Assembly: GCA_022750355.1 (NCBI GenBank)
Contig: JAKIVW010000005.1
Coordinates: 17,700 to 31,629, forward strand
Length of the DNA: 13,930 bases
Source of the DNA: Thermoplasmata archaeon
GTDB taxonomy: Archaea > Thermoplasmatota > Thermoplasmata > Lutacidiplasmatales > UBA184
Direction of reading: 5' to 3'
Part shown: one piece after another, positions 7,042 through 11,537 of the stretch
Numbering within the stretch: the stretch's first letter is position 1
Layout: every line of letters begins with the position of its first letter
Translations under genes and position numbers: made by a program
Notes under the pieces: model-generated
Database searches by the model: none
What the model was told of the DNA's origin: nothing
Seen by the model: the letters and a program-made list of their open reading frames with translations, nothing else

Positions 7042-7067
7042 GCTCGCTTGATTCCATTCAAGCGAGC
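7042..7067. repeat. Perfect 10-bp inverted repeat upstream of the 53-residue gene
   Basis: GCTCGCTTGA (7042-7051) and TCAAGCGAGC (7058-7067) pair perfectly around a 6-nt loop, 31 bases before the ATG at 7099. It could be an operator or an RNA hairpin in the leader. It is the only structure I can see in the gene-free stretch 6809-7098. Confidence 0.6.
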
Positions 7068-7098
7068 CCTCATCCCCTCCTCGACGGTTGGGACGATC

Positions 7099-7260
7099 AT
7101 GGCAATCCACCGAATCAGCTTCGCCGGCGCGCTCTTGATCATCCTCGTGGCGATCCTTCTCTTGATCTTCATCGGCCCCTTCGGACTGCTGGTGCTGATC
7201 CTCGCCGCCGTTCTACTCTGGTACGCTTTCGGCCCGGGTCGGATCGTCGTGACATCCTAG
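7099..7260 (+). CDS. 53-residue two-helix membrane protein, unknown function
   Basis: From the ATG at 7099 the product has a short basic head (MAIHRISF), two hydrophobic helices (about 9-26 and 28-45) separated by a tight G-P-F-G turn, and a tail F-G-P-G-R. The frame extends upstream to a TTG at 7048, but that start would put the 10-bp inverted repeat inside the coding region and adds a non-hydrophobic, unconvincing N-terminus. No clear TATA box or strong ribosome binding site is visible. It belongs to no family that I recognise. It lies between the microprotein gene and the aquaporin gene on the same strand, so a membrane-stress role is possible but unproven. Confidence 0.6.
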   Translation: MAIHRISFAGALLIILVAILLLIFIGPFGLLVLILAAVLLWYAFGPGRIVVTS

Positions 7261-7269
7261 GGCCCCCTC

Positions 7270-7285
7270 GGACCCGAAAGGGTCC
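7270..7285 (+). terminator. GAAA-tetraloop hairpin after the 53-residue gene
   Basis: GGACCC-GAAA-GGGTCC forms a 6-bp stem capped by a GNRA tetraloop, starting 10 bases after the stop codon. Outer GGGCC (7260-7264) and GGCCC (7290-7294) can extend it. It is probably a transcript 3'-end structure or terminator; there is no T tract. Confidence 0.4.
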
Positions 7286-7381
7286 CGTCGGCCCCCGGAG
7301 TGAGCTCCACCGAGGTCGCCCCGGGACGGAAACCCTCGCACGCGGTCACGTCACCGAGTGGGAACCTGCCGGAACCCCCTT

Positions 7382-7398
7382 CGAAAGGCGGATATTAT
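7382..7398 (+). promoter_or_regulatory. TATA box with purine-rich BRE-like element for the aquaporin gene
   Basis: ATATTAT (7392-7398) is centred 25 nt before the ATG at 7420, and CGAAAGGCG just upstream resembles a BRE. This predicts a leaderless mRNA starting at 7420. Confidence 0.65.
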
Positions 7399-7419
7399 CG
7401 GCACGAATCGTCGACGTTG

Positions 7420-8358
7420 ATGCTAGGGTCTCCCCGGGAGAACGCTTCCCCTTCCCCGGTCGCTCGCTCCGAAGCATCCGCGATGTCGGAGTCGACCCCT
7501 TCGGGTCCGGAGGGCGAGCGCACCACGGCGATCAGTCTCCTGTGGAGGTTCCCCGTCAATCGCCGGTCGTTCGACGATCCCCGACTGTGGTGGCGCCGGG
7601 TGTTCGCCGAGACCTTCGGGACGTTCTTCCTCGTCGTCGTGGCCGCCGGAGCGCCCGTCGTCTCGGCGGTCAGCCACGGCACGGTCGGGCGGGTCGAAGC
7701 CGTGGTGGCGCCCGGCCTCATGGTCATGGCCATCATCCTGTTCATGGGTGCGGTCTCGGGCGCGCACCTGAACCCGGCGGTGACGATCGCCTTCGCGGCG
7801 CGGGGAGATTTCCCGTGGCGACGGGTTCCCGGGTACGTCGGGGCCCAGCTGCTGGGCGCGGCGATCGCCTGTGGCTTCCTCGTCCTGATGTTCGGCACGG
7901 TCGGGATGGTCGGCGCGAGCCTACCGGGTCCAGGGATCACCGACCTCCAGGCGCTGGTGATGGAACTCGTCCTCACCCTGGGGTTGGTCAGCACGATCCT
8001 CGGAACGGCATCCAAAGCGCAGAACGTGGGTCCGATCGCCGCCCTCGCGGTGGGAGGGTACATCGCGCTCGCCGGGCTGTGGGCGGGTCCGATATCGGGA
8101 GCCTCGATGAACCCGGCCCGTTCGTTCGGGCCGGACCTGCTGCTCTTGAATTTCGCCCACTTCGGCGTCTATCTGATCGGTCCGATCGTCGGAGGGTTGT
8201 TGGCGGTCGGCGTGGCCCACGCACTTCGAGGCCCCGGGGGAGATCTGCCGGCCGTCCAAGCCGCGCAAGGCCGACTCGAGGAGTTCCTCCCCCCGTCGGC
8301 CCACCGGGGAGCCGGGGGAGATCTCGAGGACTCTCTGGAAATCCCCAGCGGACCGTAG
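7420..8358 (+). CDS. Aquaporin / MIP-family channel
   Basis: A 312-residue integral membrane protein of the major intrinsic protein family with six helices and two half-helices. The MIP signature ETFGTFFLV is at 64-72, the first NPA box HLNPAVTIAFA at 116-126 and the second SMNPARSFGPDL at 229-240. The Arg after the second NPA is present, and NPARS rather than NPARD looks water-channel-like, but by hand alignment the helix-5 filter position is Gly (where AqpZ has His) and the loop position is Ala, suggesting a wider pore. The hydrophilic N-terminus (1-55) and C-terminal tail (270-312, G-G-D-L twice) are longer than usual. The start at 7420 is set by the TATA box; ATG 7483 and an upstream GTG at 7300 are less likely. 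Substrate may be water, glycerol or another small neutral solute. Confidence 0.9.
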   Translation: MLGSPRENASPSPVARSEASAMSESTPSGPEGERTTAISLLWRFPVNRRSFDDPRLWWRRVFAETFGTFFLVVVAAGAPVVSAVSHGTVGRVEAVVAPGLMVMAIILFMGAVSGAHLNPAVTIAFAARGDFPWRRVPGYVGAQLLGAAIACGFLVLMFGTVGMVGASLPGPGITDLQALVMELVLTLGLVSTILGTASKAQNVGPIAALAVGGYIALAGLWAGPISGASMNPARSFGPDLLLLNFAHFGVYLIGPIVGGLLAVGVAHALRGPGGDLPAVQAAQGRLEEFLPPSAHRGAGGDLEDSLEIPSGP

Positions 8359-8381
8359 GGAAGTTCGACCCGGCTCGCGAA

Positions 8382-8400
8382 CCGGATCGGCCCCATCCGG
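8382..8400. terminator. Hairpin between convergent aquaporin and PPK2 genes
   Basis: CCGGAT (8382-8387) and ATCCGG (8395-8400) form a perfect 6-bp stem with a 7-nt loop in the 45-base gap between two convergent stop codons. A bidirectional terminator is suggested by position only. Confidence 0.35.
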
Positions 8401-8403
8401 CCG

Positions 8404-9207
8404 CTACCGGATGCGAACCGCCCGCAACTCGGGGAGGAGCAGCGGGTATCGCATGCGGAATCCTTGGAGGGTCGCGACGATCCGCTCCGAGACGAACAGG
8501 TCCCGGAACCATTTCCGGTTCGACGGGACCACGTACCACGGAGCCCACGGGGTGCTCGTCCGGGTGAGCGCCTCTTCGTAGGCCCGAGTGTAGGCGTTCC
8601 ACAACGGGCGTTCCTGCAGGTCCGCCTCCGCGAATTTCCAGTGTTTCGTGGGATCGTCCAAGCGGTCCTTCAACCGTTTCTTTTGTTCGGCGCGGCTGAT
8701 GTGCAGGAAGAATTTCAGGACGGTGGTGCCCTCTTCCGAGAGGGTCCGCTCGAACTCGTTGATCTCGCGATAGCGGCGCTCCCAGACCGCCCGAGGAATG
8801 AGCCCGTGCACTCTCGGGACGAGGACGTCCTCGTAGTGACTCCGATTGAAGAGGGTCATCTCGCCCCGGGCCGGAACCTGCGCGTGGACGCGCCAGAGGA
8901 AATCGTGGGCGCGTTCCTCCACGGAGGGGAACTTGAACGACGCGACCCGTACTCCCTGGGGGTTGACGCCGGTGAACACGCGCCGGATCGTGCCGTCCTT
9001 CCCGGCGGTGTCCATTCCCTGCAGGACGACCAGCACCGAGTGCTTCCGTTCCGCGTAGAGCAGTTCCTGTAGTTTCTCCAGGCGGGCCGTGAGTTTATTG
9101 AGTTCCCGATGCCCGTCGTCCTTGACCCCCGAGAATCCCGGTGTCCCGTCCGGATCGAGCCGCGCGAGCCGCACGCGCTCACCGGGCCGGACCACACATC
9201 GCTTCAC
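8404..9207 (-). CDS. ppk2: Polyphosphate kinase 2 (polyphosphate:nucleotide phosphotransferase)
   Basis: A 267-residue cytosolic enzyme that moves phosphate between polyphosphate and nucleotides. Residues 6-24 (VRPGERVRLARLDPDGTPG) match the family N-terminus, followed by the Walker A motif GMDTAGKDG (64-72), GVNPQG (80-85), the lid/Walker B motif NRSHYEDVLVPRVH (121-134), the pattern R-Y-x-x-I-N-E-F-E (145-153) and SRAEQKKRLKDRLDDPTKHWKF. Length and motifs are complete. The GMD...KDG form of the P-loop favours class II or III enzymes (AMP- or AMP/ADP-using), an inference. The open frame reaches 9333, but the GTG at 9207 is chosen because the family homology begins there and GGGGGGA lies about 8 nt upstream. 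It sits between the convergent aquaporin and divergent VOC genes with no operon partner. It probably helps balance nucleotide and polyphosphate pools during energy stress. Confidence 0.9.
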   Translation of the reverse strand: MKRCVVRPGERVRLARLDPDGTPGFSGVKDDGHRELNKLTARLEKLQELLYAERKHSVLVVLQGMDTAGKDGTIRRVFTGVNPQGVRVASFKFPSVEERAHDFLWRVHAQVPARGEMTLFNRSHYEDVLVPRVHGLIPRAVWERRYREINEFERTLSEEGTTVLKFFLHISRAEQKKRLKDRLDDPTKHWKFAEADLQERPLWNAYTRAYEEALTRTSTPWAPWYVVPSNRKWFRDLFVSERIVATLQGFRMRYPLLLPELRAVRIR

Positions 9208-9252
9208 CGGTCGTTCCCCCCTGGGTTCGCACGAGCCGCCAGGGCGAGCCGA

Positions 9253-9267
9253 CGGAAGTACCTTCCG
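9253..9267. repeat. Inverted repeat upstream of ppk2
   Basis: CGGAAG-TAC-CTTCCG is a perfect 6-bp palindrome with a 3-base centre, 46-60 bases upstream of the ppk2 start. It lies where promoter or operator elements would be expected; its GGTACTT core is the nearest thing to a TATA element for ppk2. Apart from this and the VOC promoter I see nothing in 9208-9439. Confidence 0.4.
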
Positions 9268-9409
9268 ACCGGGAGCGGCTCCCTCGGATCCGTCCCGCCT
9301 CGAGCCTGGGACGTGGCGAGCTTCACCGAACATGGCCGCGGCTCACGAGACCCTCGAATCGCGCCCTCGCGGCTCGAGGGAGTGCGACCGCTCCTCCCGC
9401 GGGGCATCC

Positions 9410-9417
9410 CATTATAG
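9410..9417 (+). promoter_or_regulatory. TATA box of the VOC protein gene (leaderless)
   Basis: CATTATAG, core TTATAG at 9412-9417, is centred 25.5 nt before the ATG at 9440. Sequence and spacing equal those of the FNR-like gene promoter at 4921-4930. Confidence 0.7.
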
Positions 9418-9439
9418 AGACGGCCGCGATCGAAGGCCG

Positions 9440-9871
9440 ATGGGAACCCCGGGCGCGGACCCGCTGCAATTCTACGGCGTTCGACTGCTGGTCAAGGACT
9501 TTGCCAAATCCTGGCGGTTCTACCGTGACGTCCTCGGATTAACCCCGAACAAGGGCCACGGACAACCCCCGTATGGGGAGTTCCTCTCCAAGAATCGGTC
9601 CGTCGTATCGATCTTCGATCGAAAACTCATGGCTACCGCCGTCGGCCTGGCGCCCGGCCGGTACGCCGCTACCGCCACCGGACGGGCGGCGCTCGTCTTC
9701 GAAGTGACGGACGTGGACGCCACCGCCCGCCGACTCCGGCAGCGGAAGGTCCGCCTGCTGCAGGGGCCTACGGACCGCCCCGATTGGCGCCTCCGAACGA
9801 TCCACCTGAGGGACCCGGACGGATACCTCATCGAGATCTACTCCCCCATGGTCCACGAACATCCCCACTAG
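9440..9871 (+). CDS. VOC/glyoxalase-fold family protein
   Basis: A 143-residue protein with the two beta-alpha-beta-beta-beta modules of the vicinal oxygen chelate fold. Module one (11-62) has FYGVRLLVKDFAKSWRFYRD followed by VLGL. Module two (82-136) has AALVFEVTDVDATARRLRQR and the family-typical end IHLRDPDGYLIEIYSP. E132 occupies a common metal-ligand position, but the first-strand position that is His in metal-dependent glyoxalases appears to be Tyr, so the metal site may be incomplete. Members include glyoxalase I, dioxygenases and antibiotic-binding proteins; the substrate cannot be assigned. The ATG at 9440 is set by the TATA box 25-26 nt upstream, predicting a leaderless mRNA. The open frame extends upstream to 9089 but that part runs through the promoter and antisense to ppk2. 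Confidence 0.8.
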   Translation: MGTPGADPLQFYGVRLLVKDFAKSWRFYRDVLGLTPNKGHGQPPYGEFLSKNRSVVSIFDRKLMATAVGLAPGRYAATATGRAALVFEVTDVDATARRLRQRKVRLLQGPTDRPDWRLRTIHLRDPDGYLIEIYSPMVHEHPH

Positions 9872-9913
9872 CCCACCAACCCGGGAAGGGTCCGGGCGAG
9901 CGGGCCCGCGAAG

Positions 9914-9949
9914 GTATATCTAGCGCGGTTCGACCCGGGACCTGGAGGT
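9914..9949 (+). promoter_or_regulatory. TATA box and ribosome binding site of the DUF4440-like gene
   Basis: GTATATC (9914-9920) predicts a transcription start near 9943. GGAGGT (9944-9949), a full Shine-Dalgarno match, follows and lies 4 nt before the ATG at 9954. The gene therefore has its own promoter and a very short leader with a ribosome binding site. Confidence 0.6.
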
Positions 9950-9953
9950 CGAA

Positions 9954-10340
9954 ATGCCTTCCTCCGACGCGGACGCGGTGGCGCGGCTGGATATCGAATA
10001 TCAGGCGGCGGTCGAACGGAACGATGCCGCCACCATGGACCGGATCCTCCTGGACGGCTTCGTCCTCGTCACTGGATCCGGCAAGACGTTCACCAAGGAC
10101 GACCTCCTCGAGGAGGCCCGCAGCGGGAAGATCGTCTACGATCGTCAGGACGCCGCCGAGCGGACCGTCCGATGTTGGGGCGATACGGCGGTCGTCACTG
10201 CCCTCCTGAGCGCGAAGGGGACCGAGGCCGGGATTCCGTTCGCGTATCGGGTCTGGTTCACCGACACCTACGTACGAACCCCGTCCGGATGGCGGTACGC
10301 TCACGGTCAGTCCGGCGCCCGGCTGCCCGGACCTCCCTAG
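9954..10340 (+). CDS. SnoaL-like / DUF4440 (NTF2-fold) protein
   Basis: A 128-residue protein with the cone-shaped NTF2-like fold pattern of the SnoaL/DUF4440 group: an N-terminal helix (LDIEYQAAVERNDAATMDRIL, split here as LDIEYQAAVERND and AATMDRIL), then DGFVLVTGSGKTFTKDDLLE, and the closing strands YRVWFTDTYVRTPSGWRYAHGQ (YRVWFTDTYV and SGWRYAHGQ). Such proteins include ketosteroid isomerase-like enzymes, polyketide cyclases and many small-ligand binders with no known reaction, so substrate and catalysis are not assignable. It has its own TATA box and a good ribosome binding site, and follows the VOC gene by 82 bases. It is convergent with tyrS, 30 bases away. Confidence 0.75.
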   Translation: MPSSDADAVARLDIEYQAAVERNDAATMDRILLDGFVLVTGSGKTFTKDDLLEEARSGKIVYDRQDAAERTVRCWGDTAVVTALLSAKGTEAGIPFAYRVWFTDTYVRTPSGWRYAHGQSGARLPGPP

Positions 10341-10358
10341 GGTCGGACTCGGGTGTCG

Positions 10359-10371
10359 GGGCCGCCGGCCC
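10359..10371. terminator. GC hairpin between the DUF4440-like gene and tyrS
   Basis: GGGCC (10359-10363) and GGCCC (10367-10371) form a 5-bp stem in the 30-base gap between convergent stop codons. No T tract is present; the call rests on position. Confidence 0.25.
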
Positions 10372-11420
10372 TACGTCAGAAACGACTCCGGCGCTTCCTG
10401 GGGATGGGCGGCGAAGTACTGACGGGCCGGCTCCATGCGCCGGTCCAACGCTTCGACCACCGCCGCCTTGAGGTCCTGCGGATGCAGCGCGCCGGACTTC
10501 CACGCCTCGAGGAATGCGTCCAGCGTGTCGAAAGCGAGCGGGCCCCCGAACTTCACGGGCCGCGCGACGTCCAGCCGCCCTTCCCAGGGGAACACGATGT
10601 ACCGGACGATCTCGACCACCGAGTTGCCGTCCACTTCCTTCGCCGGGCAGAACGCCCCGGCGATCCGCTCGGCCACGATGGCCCGCGCCGCCGGGATGGG
10701 GATGCCGGAGGTCGGGTCCGATTTCGACATCTTCCGTTCGACGCCCCCCTCCGTCGGGTCCATCCGTCCGGCTCCCTTGAGCGAGGAGAGGAGCGGCGTG
10801 TGGATCGCGACCGGGACGGGCCAGTGGTACTGGTGGGCGATCTCCCGGGCGAGAACGTGGGCGCGTCGCTGGTCCATGCCGCCGTACGCGAGGTCGACGG
10901 GCAACTCGAAGATGTCGGCCGCCTGCATGGACGGGTAGAGCAACTTCGACGTGTCGAGCGAGGACTCCTCCTCCGAGCGCCCCATGATCGACATCGCCCG
11001 ACGGGTGCGGGCGAGGCTCGTCGCTCGGGCCACACGGACGACGCGGGCCCAGTAGTCCGGTGAGGCGGTCAGCTCGGAGGCCCACCGGTACCGCACCCGG
11101 GTGGAGTCCGCCCCGAGCGACGTGAAGGCAGCCTGCATGTAGCGGCCGCTCGCCCGTATCCGCTCGAGGTCGCCGCCGAGCTTGTCGTTGATCCAGGCGT
11201 GCCAGTCGGCCAAGAACACGGTGACGTCGAGCCCCGCGTCCGCGAGGTCGATGATCTTGCGGGCGGTGATGAGATGCGCGACCGTGAGCGCCCCGGATGG
11301 CTCGAACCCGATGTACGCCCGGGGCCGATCGTTCCGTTCGAGGAGGGAGCGGACCTCCTCGGGGGTCAGTACTTCCACGGTGTGCCGAACGACGAGGTCG
11401 ACACGCTGTTCGAGGTCCAC
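10371..11420 (-). CDS. tyrS: Tyrosyl-tRNA synthetase (archaeal type)
   Basis: A 349-residue class I aminoacyl-tRNA synthetase that charges tRNA-Tyr. It aligns end to end with the Methanocaldococcus jannaschii enzyme from memory: AYIGFEPSG (35-43), LADWHAWIND (70-79), LLYPSMQAADI (160-170), GGMDQRRAHVLARE (180-193), KMSKS (230-234) and FCPAKEVDGN. The tyrosine-binding residues are kept: Y36, Y162, Q166, D169 and Q184. This supports tyrosine rather than tryptophan specificity. The HIGH motif is degenerate: T-V-A-H (46-49), where the Methanocaldococcus enzyme has H-L-G-H, so the first His is Thr. No separate C-terminal anticodon domain of the bacterial type is present, as expected for Archaea. 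The GTG at 11420 lies 26 nt after a TATA box, predicting a leaderless mRNA. The gene is divergent from the coiled-coil KaiC-like gene. Confidence 0.95.
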   Translation of the reverse strand: MDLEQRVDLVVRHTVEVLTPEEVRSLLERNDRPRAYIGFEPSGALTVAHLITARKIIDLADAGLDVTVFLADWHAWINDKLGGDLERIRASGRYMQAAFTSLGADSTRVRYRWASELTASPDYWARVVRVARATSLARTRRAMSIMGRSEEESSLDTSKLLYPSMQAADIFELPVDLAYGGMDQRRAHVLAREIAHQYHWPVPVAIHTPLLSSLKGAGRMDPTEGGVERKMSKSDPTSGIPIPAARAIVAERIAGAFCPAKEVDGNSVVEIVRYIVFPWEGRLDVARPVKFGGPLAFDTLDAFLEAWKSGALHPQDLKAAVVEALDRRMEPARQYFAAHPQEAPESFLT

Positions 11421-11441
11421 GGGCCCGGAGGAGTCGGCTCG

Positions 11442-11450
11442 GTATTTATG
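11442..11450 (-). promoter_or_regulatory. TATA box of tyrS (leaderless)
   Basis: On the minus strand CATAAATAC, core ATAAATA (11449-11443), is centred 26 nt before the GTG at 11420. Confidence 0.7.
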
Positions 11451-11493
11451 GGGTGGCCGGGAGCGGCCCCGGTGCCGCCCCGCCCTCGGGGGA

Positions 11494-11518
11494 TTCTATT
11501 AAGGCCCCCGGGGGGCTT
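11494..11518 (+). promoter_or_regulatory. TATA box and GC palindrome upstream of the KaiC-like gene
   Basis: TTCTATTAAGG contains the core TATTAAG (11497-11503), which predicts a start near 11526 and a 12-nt leader without a ribosome binding site. It runs into a near-perfect 18-base palindrome (AAGGCCCCC / GGGGGGCTT, 11501-11518, one mismatched pair) between the TATA box and the start, where a repressor would block initiation. Confidence 0.5.
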
Positions 11519-11537
11519 GTTACGTTCCCTATCGGCC

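Noticed and set aside
6927..8567. Long + strand frame (546 codons) overlapping the aquaporin gene
   Set aside because: The product is Arg/Gly/Pro-rich noise and overlaps the aquaporin gene, which has both NPA motifs in another frame.
9208..9333. N-terminal extension of PPK2
   Set aside because: Family homology starts at GTG 9207 with a purine-rich ribosome binding site; the upstream part is Arg/Gly/Pro-rich and contains the palindrome at 9253.
11199..11537. Upstream extension of the KaiC-like gene through tyrS
   Set aside because: The extension is antisense to tyrS, runs through both promoters and is composed of unstructured Arg/Gly/Pro sequence.
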